Source: Linnemannia schmuckeri
Taxonomy: Eukaryota > Mortierellomycota > Mortierellomycetes > Mortierellales > Mortierellaceae
NCBI GenBank assembly: GCA_029449235.1
Contig: JANATG010000002.1
Coordinates: 682,001 to 746,000, forward strand
DNA: 64,000 bases
Direction: 5' to 3'
Notes under the pieces: generated by a model
What the model was told of the DNA's origin: nothing
Databases searched by the model: none
The model's input: only the letters and a program-made list of their open reading frames with translations
Program-made: the position numbers and the translations under genes
Shown here: piece after piece, positions 24,998 to 35,295 of the stretch
Layout: each line of letters begins with the position of its first letter
Numbering within the stretch: the stretch's first letter is position 1

Positions 24998-26092
24998 ATG
25001 TCTTCTACTTCCCTGTTCTATACTCCTTCCACAACAACAACGGCTTCAAAGCCCCGCTCTACTTCTACAAAGAGACGTGTTCGATTCACATTCGGCTACA
25101 GCTCTCGCACTCCTTCTTTCGGTTCTCTCCCTCCATCCCCTACCGAGCCATTGACACAAGAGTCTTCCACTCCTACTTCTACATCTTCATCTTCATCTTC
25201 ATCCTCGAGCACAGTCTTCACCTCGACTTCATTACCCATCATGCACATGCCCAGCCCCACCGACACAACATCAACATCCACATACAGCAGCAAACCAACG
25301 GCAGACGACCTCACCGCCTCCATGATGATCTCCAACCGCACCAGTTCCATCACATCCACCACTTCTACATCCTCGACTCTTACGCCTTCAAGGCCCACCA
25401 GCAGGTGCAGCAGTATCAGCAGTGGGTTCAGTTACACTAGCAGCCTCGATCACCGGACGATGCACCGCCCTTCCACTCCTTCTTTCTCAGCACACAAGTA
25501 CAACTCCAGCATCTCTTCTTCTACCACTATGCCCGCGCCCACCTCGTCAGTACAGCCCACCTCATCAGAATCATCCGACTCTCCAGCAACAACAACGGTA
25601 GCGGCTCGCCGCCCCTCTGTCGTCGAGCGAACCGCGTTCTTGGCCTCTGCACCCGTCAGATCCCGTGCCCAGATCTCACCGCGTCTCAAGAACATGTGCC
25701 CCGCCCCATCTACTTCCTCCTTGTGCACCGCCTCTACAACCTTCTTCTCAAACACTTCCCTGCCCTCGCTCACCAGTCGGTGCTTCTCCAGTTTGCAGAT
25801 CAACAACTCCTCCTGCTGTCTAATGAACCCAGGAGGCGTTTCGCTCGAGAAGCGAAGGTGGTCCAACGATAGCACGCGAGGTCTCTACGGCGGCGTTGAA
25901 TCCACAGCTTCTTCTGGCACCTTGCCCTTCTTGTCGAATGATGATGGTCGGATCAGCACGAGCAGCAGTTCTGAAGGTGGATCGACCTTCAATGAGGAAG
26001 TGCGCGATCAAAGCTCAAAGAAGAAAAAGTCCAAGAAGTTCAAGAAGCCCTGTCCTAGCCTGACCTTGTTCAGCTTCATGTTGAAGAAGTAA
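24998..26092 (+). CDS. Ser/Thr-rich low-complexity protein (364 aa, single exon)
   Basis: The frame opens at an ATG 62 bases downstream of a good TATA box and runs without introns to a stop at 26092. About half the residues are Ser or Thr, including a run of about nine serines near residue 70. Two islands look less random: KRRVRFTFGYSSRTPSFGSL near residue 27, and EKRRWSNDSTRGLYGG near residue 290 followed by a Lys-rich SKKKKSKKFKKP and a hydrophobic LTLFSFMLKK end. The N-terminal KRRVRF is the RVxF type of PP1-docking motif, but such short motifs occur by chance. No signal peptide or membrane segment. Function unknown; possibly a disordered regulatory protein. Confidence 0.7.
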   Translation: MSSTSLFYTPSTTTTASKPRSTSTKRRVRFTFGYSSRTPSFGSLPPSPTEPLTQESSTPTSTSSSSSSSSSTVFTSTSLPIMHMPSPTDTTSTSTYSSKPTADDLTASMMISNRTSSITSTTSTSSTLTPSRPTSRCSSISSGFSYTSSLDHRTMHRPSTPSFSAHKYNSSISSSTTMPAPTSSVQPTSSESSDSPATTTVAARRPSVVERTAFLASAPVRSRAQISPRLKNMCPAPSTSSLCTASTTFFSNTSLPSLTSRCFSSLQINNSSCCLMNPGGVSLEKRRWSNDSTRGLYGGVESTASSGTLPFLSNDDGRISTSSSSEGGSTFNEEVRDQSSKKKKSKKFKKPCPSLTLFSFMLKK

Positions 26093-28926
26093 TGACAACC
26101 ATCCCATCCAACACAGTGTACTCATAGTTAATGACCTCTAATGATAATGACCAACAATTAAAGAACATGATCACCCACCCTCCTTGTACAAACAGAAAAA
26201 AAAACATCCAACTGCGTATTTTTTTTTAAAAAATGGTGTCATGTTGGCTATGCTCAGCGGTTGGGGTGACAAATAGAAAAGGACCCAACCGCGCAATTGC
26301 TAAAACGCGACAGCCGTTGAGTGCTACGCACTAGTGTGTTATTTTTTTTTTATCCCTCCGTCACTTCCCCCTGTTCCCCCTCTTCCCCTCTTCCCCCTGT
26401 TTCCCCTCCTTCCCTTCGTTTCGAGGTAGATTGTGCGATTGGCATTAACCCTAAAGTAAAAAAAATTCGTAATGACCCATGGACAGGCATGGGCGGGAAC
26501 GAATCCGATGCCACCAAATTTGACGCTACTAAAGCACAAGGACAAAGAAGAAGGCCTAAGGCTGAGAAATCGAGAGCACATCGCTGGTCTAACCCAATCG
26601 CATCTAATCCCACTCCCTCTAAAAGCGGGTTAGACATATTTGTGCATTTCCCCATTCAAGAGATACATCATAAGCAAGAGCACTAGGGTGCTCACAAACG
26701 TGATCGAGAATCAAAGAAAACTTTCGAAGTTTGGACCACGTTTACCTCAGCAACCCTCAAAATTTATATTGGCAATGGGCGGAGAAGAGATAAAAGAAAT
26801 GATGGGACGAGGTGTACAGTAGCGGTATGCAATTGATCCAAAATACGATGATAGGTATGATGAGGCGAAAATTAGAACAAGTAGGTAAGGAGGCTAGGCG
26901 TCACCCATATGATCGACAAGTCTGGACCTTTACCGTGCAAGTATATATCCAGCAGCCAACAATGCCGATCATCAAATACACGGCAGGGATATGCTAATGC
27001 GATCGCCTTACACTCACCCAAAGTCCATAGATCCAAAACGCCACAATCAATAATTTGAGACAACAATTAAAGAAAGAAAAGTACGTACGGCAAGGCTGAG
27101 CCATCAAGTAGTTGGAAGAGGGAGTAAGCGCTTATGCGAGTAGCCCTGTGGCTTACAGCAGTGGATCAGCAAAGTAAAATAACTTATTGGAGCTATGGAA
27201 AAGATAGCAGCACTTATTCCTCTCATTCCATATAAATACTTTTTCTTACCTCTACACAGTGTTGAGGTAGTGAACATCGAAAAACCCTCAATGCATATCC
27301 TCGATCGCCCATCTTGATCGCCATCGAATCGATACACTACCGGATGATGTATATATACGACACTGTTTAACGAAGCTCACTGAAGGTTGGGCAGCTCTAG
27401 CCAATGCGTTCGACAAAATGTAGCCCTCTGTTATGTCGATTTCCCATCCGTAGAAGAACTCGCCTCGCATGGACACGCGCCAAACTTTCGTCTTTGTAGT
27501 TTCGGCTTGCTCTTCTCATCGGCGTCCATGAATGCCCGTAACGGCCCGGCTGGAGTAACTTCAGTGGCGCGCTTTATAGTTACAGTCGGTCAAGTAGGTT
27601 TAGGCAGAGGCGATCGCTCGTTGTTTCTAAATTGAGTGAAAAGAAAGGCGAGGCCGTTTTTGTCCCTGTCTGGATATATCACAATCTAAAAGCGGCCTAA
27701 GGGATCGTGCCGGCAGCTCCTCACAAACCACGCCAAATAACGCCCTTGGCGAGAAATGGTAATGCGCTCTAAAAGGCCTTGTAGGAGTGTCCAATTCGTA
27801 CGCAGTCATCGTCGCCTGCTTGGCCAGCAAGCGCCACAGCGTAACGTCCTTTTCTTCATGGCCAAGCTCAGTCTCGTTGTGATCGCTCAAACTCCCATCA
27901 GCAATAGTTCGAGGCATTACGGCAGTCGAGACCTGCTCTGGTGTCTTTTTAGAGAAGTTGAAAGTCGTTTTCTCTATTGTTGGCTGGTGCCTTGTCCTAA
28001 GTATGTGGAGGTTCCACTAATATCGCGTCGACTGGTCCCGGCTTGATCCGCCTCGTCCAAGGTCTTGCTGCTCTCCAGCGTTGAGACTTGATTGCTGGCT
28101 TGAATCTCCGTTAAACGCCGAGATACATGTTGCCGAGAAATAAAGCAACCACATCGCAGGAGCAACAAAGAGCTCTCGCGCCACCAAAGTTTGCATCTAT
28201 TGACCTAGCCTTCAAGTAGGGAACAAGCCAACCCATGCGTTCACTCACTTTACGTCTTCTGTTTATCTTTTAACACAACAGGTAATAGACAAAAAGCGCG
28301 ATGACAAGCAGTGCTTATTCTGAAAACAAACCGGCAAACGTATCTTCAGATTCCGTTCTGACGCCCCTCAGCATCCCTTCTAAGCTGCGGCTCCTGGTCA
28401 CCTGCCACCATGCCACTGTCCTACTCGCCTCCTTGTTCTCCGTTAGTTCTCGTCCGTTTCGCCGTCAGTCTCTCCTCTCTTCAATTGGCACACTGTCCTC
28501 CTCATTCTTTGGGCTTAATCTTCCACAACGACAACGACTTGCTGCGAGCCTCAAAAAATTCGTTCAGGGTGTCGCCTCTGCCCCAGGGAACCGAAAACTC
28601 CAGAAGTAGGGCCTCCCGAATCTTCATGAGATTGCTGTAGATTTACCACATCTACTTGGTCGTCTGGGTATATTCTATTTTCCGGACATTTACCAGTCAT
28701 CTGACCGTATTAAGGTACAACTGCTCGAACTCGGCCTTCCGGAACTTCTCGATTTCGGTGTGCTCGAACTGGCTTTGAGCATGTTGTAGCCGTCCTGCAG
28801 GTCCTTGTAGCACCCACTAGTCCACCGATAATAATAATGGCGCTTCATGTTTTTGTTGCACAGATATGCAATAATCCTAGACCGAGTATCCCTGATGTAG
28901 GTGTCGATGTTGTTGTTGTTGTTGTT

Positions 28927-28994
<68 letters not shown>

Positions 28995-29647
28995 CGGCGC
29001 CGGGGTTGCGGGTCTTCTCAAGGCTAAGGGCATCACTCTTCCTGCCGCCGGTGAGATCGGTGAGACCAAGTTCCATTCCACCTTGGAGAACCATGTGGAG
29101 GGTCGACTGCTTCGGAATCAACGAAGAGAAGAAGAAAAAGGAAGAAAAAGAGAGGACAAGAAGTAGTGGTGGTGAGAACAAAAGCCCTGTTAACATCAAT
29201 CAGGCGCCCTTTCGCGCAAAGGGAAGAGCTGATTAGAAACTGTTGATTGGAAACCCTGCCTTTGATCATCGATCAATGACGAAAGCGAGAGCTTGTCCAT
29301 TTTCGAAGTTAAAGTGGAACAAGTCGCAAGAAAAAAAAAAAAAATGCGCATATTTGTCAACACGCGGCATTATTTTTTTTTCTTCTGCATTAAGGAGTTA
29401 TCCACAAGCAGCATCGTCATCGCTCCCTCCAACTTTATTTCTTCACGCGTTTATTGCCATTCTCGTTCTCATTTCATTTTCTCGTCGGGTGAACTTGGAC
29501 TATTGATTTTTTTTCTTTTTTTTTTTGATAATTCCTGCCAGAGTGCAACAATAGTCGACAAGCCAGACGGGATGATTAAAGTGTCAAGGACGAGGACAAA
29601 GAGGAAGGAAGAAGAGCTTCAAAAAGGAAATGTACAGATCACTCTCG
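26093..29647. other. Gene-poor region with relic reading frames
   Basis: No intact gene. Several adjoining pieces look formerly coding. On the minus strand, 27917-27627 (TLWRLLAKQATMTAYELDTP) and 27476-27288 (MRGEFFYGWEIDITEGYILS) are open and protein-like. On the plus strand, 28301-28797 reads as one frame broken by a TAG after GNRKLQK (28605-28607) and continuing as EIAVDLPHLLGRLGIFYFPD. At 28996-29110 (+) the sequence GAGVAGLLKAKGITLPAAGE has codon use like real exons. None could be joined into a gene or assigned to a family. Confidence 0.4.
28908..28994. repeat. (GTT)n microsatellite
   Basis: About 29 GTT units with a single ATT interruption, inside the relic-rich region. It creates poly-Val, poly-Leu or poly-Asn frames that should not be taken as genes. 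Confidence 0.95.
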
Positions 29648-31912
29648 TTACTCTTTCATCTGCTGCTGCTGCTGCTGCTGCTGTTGTTGGGCTCGCTCCT
29701 TGCGCTTCATATCCAGCGTCAAATAAATCGCATGTAGCTGATCGACCTGGTTCCTGCTAAAATTCTGCTGCTGCATAAACAGCCTCAATGTGTACACACA
29801 CTGCGAAGCCTCATCAAAATCAATCAGCGGATCGGGCTGGAACGACGCAGCAATCGGGTCGGCCATACTCAATGACAAGGCTGCCCTGGACGCCGTTGTA
29901 GGTGGAGGGATCCGGAGTGGGTGACCCTGTACCTGTTGTTGCTGTTCCTGTTGCTGTTGCTGTTGCTGTTGTTGTTGCTGTTGCTGTTGCTGTTGCTGTT
30001 GTTGTTGCTGTTGCTGTTGCTGTTGCTGTTGTTGTTGTTGGAGGTGTTGGAGGTGTTGGTGCTCTTGTGGATGATGGAGTTGTTGGTGTTGATGAGGCAC
30101 AGTAGGAGGAGATTCTATAGCGCCAACCGCAGATGTTGTTCCTGTCAATCCCAACCCGGTGAGTGAGGATTGTGTGGGTGGCACGGCAGTCGACGCCGTT
30201 ATCGCCATGGCGGCACTCATAGGCATACTGCCTGCAGTCGTAGCCGCCGTCTGGATTGAGTGCCCCGGAGCATCCATACCATTAGTGTTATGAGCAGGCA
30301 CGGTCGTCTTGTGCGTCTTATTGAGGGCGTTGAACGTAAGACCTGCCATCAGGTCATTTGCTGCCTGCTGCTGCGGCTGTTGTTGTTGCTGTTGGTGCTG
30401 TTGTTGTTGTTGTTGCTGTTGATGTTGACGTGTTGTCCGCTGACGCGTTTGCTGTTGGTGCTGCTGTTGTTGATGTTGTTGTTGAAGCTGCTCCTGCTGA
30501 TGCTCCTGCTGCTGCTGCTCAATCGAAAGATGCTGTTGTTGCTCCACAGGCGTCATCACCAACGAGGAACCGGTTCCATAGACCTTGGACAGCATCTCCA
30601 TCTGCGTCACTGGACAGGAGACCGCGTCAGAGCCTGGCGTGCCTGAACTTCCTCCTGCTCCAGCGACAGAATGCACATGTTGTTGTTGTTGTCGGACCGC
30701 GGCTGCTGCGGACAGGTGTTGCTCCATACCGGTCTCATCAACATCCATATCCGGCTCTATTCCCACATGCGAATCCAAATCCATGTCAAGACCTATATCC
30801 AACAGCTGCTGCTGCTGCTGCTCATCCTGACCTGCAGCGGAGACCGACAAAGCATCCCTGTTCCGAGATACCAACGATGCTCCCGCTTTACGACGGCCAC
30901 GACCTGACACTACTGCTGTATGATCCTCCACTGCTACCGTCGTTGTATCTTCCACGACCACTGCTGCTCCTTTCCGATTACTCTTCCTCCGGGGCTTGGG
31001 TGCTGGTGTTGCTGTCGTTGGGGTGATATCTTCGATATTGATGCCCCCAACATTCAGACCATCGACACCATCACCGGGACTCTCGCCCTCACCGGTTCCT
31101 GAAGCATCATCGACACGCTGTCTCTTGACCTTGGACCGCGTCGCCCTCGTTGGCTTCTGCTCCTGCTCCTGTCGCTGTTGCTGTTCTGGGATAGCAGATC
31201 CTGACGTCGCCGCCGCTGCCGCCACCGCCGGCACTATCGGCGTCACTACAGGGGGAGTAAACGCCGTTCCAGTTCCTGAACCTCCCGTCATCAACCCTGT
31301 CCCCGGTACCACTACCGACGAAGAAGAGCCGGGACCAGAAGCTGCCGCCCCAGGGGCAGCTTTCATCCCATGGCGCACCTTGAACTTAAACAACCATCCA
31401 TCCGAAAACCTCAGCGCTTCCTGTTCAATCCCCAGCTCTCTCCCCAACTCCTTCGCCTTTGCCATAATCACCGGATCCGTTAACAAATGCCCCTGTTGCT
31501 GCTGTCCAAACCTCTTGACAAACTCAGCCAACCTAGCCTCCAACTGAGGGAACATAACCGCCCTATGCCTCTTCAACGCCGGGTTAGTAACCCCTTGCGC
31601 CAATCGCGTACTCGACTGCGCCCTCAACCGGGAAACGGTGGACTCGTTGACTTTGAGGCCATACCGGGATTCGATGTATTGGACGACGGCCTTGTTGGTG
31701 AGGTGTGTTGCATGGGTGGTGAATTGGTCGTGCATGTAGGCGCAGACTTCATATTTCTGGGATTCGGTGAGTGTTGCGCGCTTCGTGGGACCTTTTCCTT
31801 TTTCGGTGGTCTTTGCATCGGGGTCGGTAGAGTCGATGGGGTCTGTGGAGGATCTTGGTACTGCTTCGCCCAGTTCAGGTACATCCTCGGCGGTGTCTTG
31901 ATGATTGTTCAT
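29648..31912 (-). CDS. CENP-B/ARS-binding-type DNA-binding protein with poly-Q tracts (754 aa)
   Basis: Single exon with ATG at 31912. Residues about 45-110 form a psq/CENP-B-type helix-turn-helix (TLTESQKYEVCAYMHDQF through KVNESTVSRLRAQ). Residues about 120-185 form a second HTH of the CENP-B/Tc5 transposase kind (FPQLEARLAEFVKRFG to DGWLFKFKVRHGMK). This tandem is how CENP-B, fission-yeast Abp1/Cbh proteins and pogo/Tc5-type transposases bind DNA. The DDE nuclease domain is absent. Instead there are about 550 residues of Gln/Ala/Ser/Pro-rich sequence with a KSKRQRV-like basic patch, a poly-Q run of more than 30 residues, and a conserved-looking end (LIDFDEASQCVYTLRLFMQQ) before a last Q10. 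It is probably a transposase-derived nuclear DNA-binding protein or transcription factor. Only 134 bases separate it from the stop of the upstream kinase gene on the same strand. Confidence 0.85.
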   Translation of the reverse strand: MNNHQDTAEDVPELGEAVPRSSTDPIDSTDPDAKTTEKGKGPTKRATLTESQKYEVCAYMHDQFTTHATHLTNKAVVQYIESRYGLKVNESTVSRLRAQSSTRLAQGVTNPALKRHRAVMFPQLEARLAEFVKRFGQQQQGHLLTDPVIMAKAKELGRELGIEQEALRFSDGWLFKFKVRHGMKAAPGAAASGPGSSSSVVVPGTGLMTGGSGTGTAFTPPVVTPIVPAVAAAAATSGSAIPEQQQRQEQEQKPTRATRSKVKRQRVDDASGTGEGESPGDGVDGLNVGGINIEDITPTTATPAPKPRRKSNRKGAAVVVEDTTTVAVEDHTAVVSGRGRRKAGASLVSRNRDALSVSAAGQDEQQQQQLLDIGLDMDLDSHVGIEPDMDVDETGMEQHLSAAAAVRQQQQHVHSVAGAGGSSGTPGSDAVSCPVTQMEMLSKVYGTGSSLVMTPVEQQQHLSIEQQQQEHQQEQLQQQHQQQQHQQQTRQRTTRQHQQQQQQQQHQQQQQQPQQQAANDLMAGLTFNALNKTHKTTVPAHNTNGMDAPGHSIQTAATTAGSMPMSAAMAITASTAVPPTQSSLTGLGLTGTTSAVGAIESPPTVPHQHQQLHHPQEHQHLQHLQQQQQQQQQQQQQQQQQQQQQQQQQQQQQQQEQQQQVQGHPLRIPPPTTASRAALSLSMADPIAASFQPDPLIDFDEASQCVYTLRLFMQQQNFSRNQVDQLHAIYLTLDMKRKERAQQQQQQQQQQMKE
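29934..30040 (-). repeat. CAG/CAA repeat encoding the main poly-Q tract
   Basis: On the minus strand a mixed CAA/CAG array of about 35 codons encodes the longest poly-Q tract of the CENP-B-like protein. The mixture of synonymous codons suggests selection on the protein run rather than pure slippage. Confidence 0.9.
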
Positions 31913-32046
31913 GTGGAATGGAGGGTGAAAGGGTCGTATGTGCGTGTATGTGGCAGGTGTAAAGAAAAGAGGAATAAAAAAAATTGCGCATACAGAAAGA
32001 ACGTTCTCGCTTTTATTATCTATTAGAAACACGTGACAGCGATTCC

Positions 32047-35000
32047 TCAATTGCACGAATCGCGACTCCGCACCCACTCTGGAGGATCTCCCACAGACAT
32101 CGTAACAGGATCCACAAGCCCATGGTAGTTCTCAAAAATCGTATAGTCAAACGTAGTGAACTCCCGGTCAATAATGTCCATCTGGTACGCAAACTTCTCC
32201 TCCTCCGTCATGTTAGCCGCCGCCACTGCTGCTGCGACAGCCGCGGCCGCAGCTTCAATGTTGACAGGCGTTGGGGTCGTAGGCCGTCGGGGCGGGAGTT
32301 GTTGCTGTGAAGATTTGTGTCGCAGTAAGGGCGGTAATGCTTGTTGTGTAGGAATATGCTTTTGGCGAGAGATAGAGTGTTCTAGTGGTGTCGGAATGAT
32401 CACGGGCGACGAAATTGCTTGTTGTGGTTGTGCTGCTGCCTGGAAAGAGTGTTGATGCAATTGTGCCTCGCGCTCGTATGAGGACTCCCGACTAATCGCT
32501 GCCGGCGGTGCCAAGGGAGAAGGTGCCAAGGCTCCAGAGTCTCTTGTAGGGTCATTGTCATAGGCATCTCCACCGCCAAACTTGGGAATTAATGTCGACT
32601 TTGGAAGGTATACAGCTGTAACACCGGGTGCTGTTGCACCTCCTCCTACTCCCGCTCCTGGTCCTGCAGTTGTATGGGTATATCCGTTTCCAGGAGCTGG
32701 TTTCGTAACGGCAGCGGTGGTCACGACTGGTTTCGAAAAAGGCGAGGAAGAACGGTGGTAGTAAGAGGAAGGGTGATGGTCCAAGGAATTCAAGTTTTGT
32801 GGGGGTGGTGGCGGCTGGTATTGATCTCCTCCTGCAGTCGATGCGGGGAACCGCATGGCAGGAACAGGGACCAGTGGCAGTTCTCGGCCTCCAACTGAAG
32901 GGTCGACGGGTGACAGGGGTATAGATTGAAATTGGGTCTGTCGGGCAACTTGAGATCCTGTATGACTCTTCTCTGAGGATAGTGACACCTGCGTCATAGA
33001 GTTAGACGCAGGTTGTGGTGGAGGAATCTGAACAACCTGTTGAACGGTATCCTGATCGCCGCCACCAGATCCAAAATGAAACTTTTTCTTGCTGACGGGT
33101 GGGGTGGGTGTTGGTGTGGGTGCGCGTGGTTCTGGTGGCAAAGACATTCCGCGAATATTCCGTATGCTCTTCTCTAGCTCCCTGTTCATGGCTTCCATGG
33201 CAGCCTGTGCTTCCGCCTCTGCTGCTTCAGCCGCCTCCTGTGCGGCCCTCTGTCGCTCTTCTTCTGCCCTGATGGCGCGCATTTTTTCCTTGTGCAATCG
33301 AAGTGCTCTCTTCCGAGTCGATCGATATGTGAGCGGGTCATCCTCGAGCAACATCTCCTCCAAGTCGTATGTCGCATCAAAGTTGGCCGCCTCTGCTGGT
33401 GGTTGGAACACTGGGGTGAGCTGCTTGGTTTCGAGAAAGTACCACCACTGCTCTGGTCTCATATTGCACCTGTACGCCTCAATCTGGAAAAATGGTTGCC
33501 TCCGGATACCGTTCATTCCTCCCCGAGTTCCTAGACGCTCATTGGGGTCCCGTGTCAAAAACTACGTTTCGAAAATGACATGGGTCGTGAATTAGAACAC
33601 AACATAGTCCAACGATCTTTGTATATCATTGACATGAACTGGAAAACAAAAAGTGTTTGATGTTTACCCCTTGAATGACCTCCACACAATCCTGTGAAAC
33701 GCCTTTCTGAGAAGGATACTCGATTGTCTGATTTCCAATAGCTCGCCGGAGGTCGGGGATATTCTCGGTCTGAAAGGGTCGCTTGTTGTAGATACACTCA
33801 TAGAACAAAATCCCGACCGCCCACCAATCCACACTCGTACCATAACCAGTGCCCTTGAAGACCTCGGGTGCCATGTAAGCAACGGTTCCTGATTGCGAGG
33901 TAAGGATGGGCTTCTCGGGAGTCAATTTGCAGCCAATGTTAAAGTCTGTCAAGTGGGCGTGTCCTTTTTCATCCAGCAAGACGTTGTCGGGTTTGATATC
34001 TCGATGGACGATGCCTAGCGAGTGAAGGTGATTGACTGCCGAACAAAGTTCTGCAATCCAGAACCGAACCACATCCTCGCCAAACGCCCTCCTGTTCATA
34101 TGAAACCTCAAATCTCCTCCCATCCTATTTATCCATAAGCGTTGTAAGAAAATAGTCGTTAGCCGAAAATTGCGAGCCTGATGGTAACAAGACAACGTCT
34201 ACCCTAAAGTCAGGGTTATGTTACTTACATGAGATCCATACACATGTACATATACTCGTCATCCTGAAAGGCAAAGCGCATGTTGACCATAAAACAATGA
34301 TCAAGCGACTCTAGGATCTGCCGCTCTCTCAGAATATTCCTGACAGCTTCCATTTTGATGACTTGCGCCTTGGAGATGTACTTGAGTGCGTAGACTTTTC
34401 CAGTTTCACGCCGTTCGACCATGCGGACCTAATTATTTAATATTTGATTTTTTTTTGTTGGTTTCAATTGAGCAGATGGGGTGGTTCAAGTTAGAAACGC
34501 TTTTTTCTTCTTACGCACATGTCCGTGTCCTTTGTGGTTATTGGTAATCGTTTTCCCAACAAAATATCTTCATGCAGTTGACTGGAAGATGCCTCGAATG
34601 ATTGTCCATGATAGATCATCATCGACTTCTTTCTTAACCCTACTATCAATTGCAGCACAGCAGTCATAGTATTCCGTTGTTGTTGTTGTTGTTGCTGTTG
34701 GCAATAAAAACCACAGATCGCTGCCACCCATATTGCACAAAAACCTCATTTTCGTTCCCTTTCGTACCACCTTCTCGCTGTCCAACAGCAATAAAGGGCA
34801 TAGTGCCTCTCCTCCTTCCTTCCTTTTGTTATACCTATAGCTCTCAGAGGCGAAAAAGTGTTGACATTGATGAACACCGGCTTCTTTTGACTCCTTCAGG
34901 CTTCGCCCATCGGTCCTTCATCATCTTTTCACAAAAAAGACCGAATGAGGCATCGCAATGTGAGACCTGACTGACAGGCCTGTTCTCCTGTTCCTGAAGT

Positions 35001-35295
35001 TTTCTTGTCGTAAAAACACCTCTCCCGCGCACGGGGCTGCTTACAACCAATCCTTGTGGTTTTTTACCTTTCCGAATGACCCTTTACCGATGATTCGCAT
35101 CAACTTGAACTGGAACAGGTTAACTATTATTCATGGAAAACACAAAGAGAAAAACGTCAGCCTAACTTTGGTATATTTTTTTTTTGTTTTCTTTTTTTTT
35201 GTTCATTCGAAATAGAACAACTACCAAGAGCACCATCCCAGCTTGCCTTCATTGTCGAAGCTGTCTTCGTGTTCCCGACTGTTGCCGTTTCCCAT
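32047..35295 (-). CDS. STK32/YANK-type AGC serine/threonine kinase (758 aa, 5 exons)
   Basis: Exons are 35295-35247, 35123-35068, 34428-34229, 34124-33668 and 33561-32047. All joins keep phase, but intron 1 uses a GC donor (GAAG|GCAAGC ... AATAG|TTAACC); other introns are GT-AG. The N-terminus MGNGNSRE carries a glycine at position 2 that could be myristoylated, as suggested for STK32 proteins. The kinase domain spans about residues 22-280: GKGSFGK loop 29-35, Lys51 in ALKY, HRDIKPDN with Asp144, DFN at 162-164 in place of DFG (a known feature of this family), APE 187-189, and LTRDPNERLG. The tail is a charged coiled coil (about 300-350), then about 350 disordered residues, then a conserved-looking end with FTTFDY at 722-727, like the hydrophobic motif of AGC kinases. 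Substrates are unknown; a membrane-linked signalling role is inferred. Confidence 0.92.

Noticed and set aside
28837..29236. Poly-Val, poly-Leu and poly-Asn frames of 100-170 codons
   Set aside because: Generated by the GTT microsatellite in each frame; only the non-repeat flank is discussed.
29902..30166. Plus-strand poly-Val/poly-Leu frames
   Set aside because: Shadow of the CAA/CAG array coding poly-Q on the minus strand.
35213..35247. GT donor at 35232-35231 for the kinase exon 1
   Set aside because: It leaves phase 2 and no acceptor upstream of the GKGSFGK exon matches. The GC donor at 35246-35245 fits both phase and family sequence.
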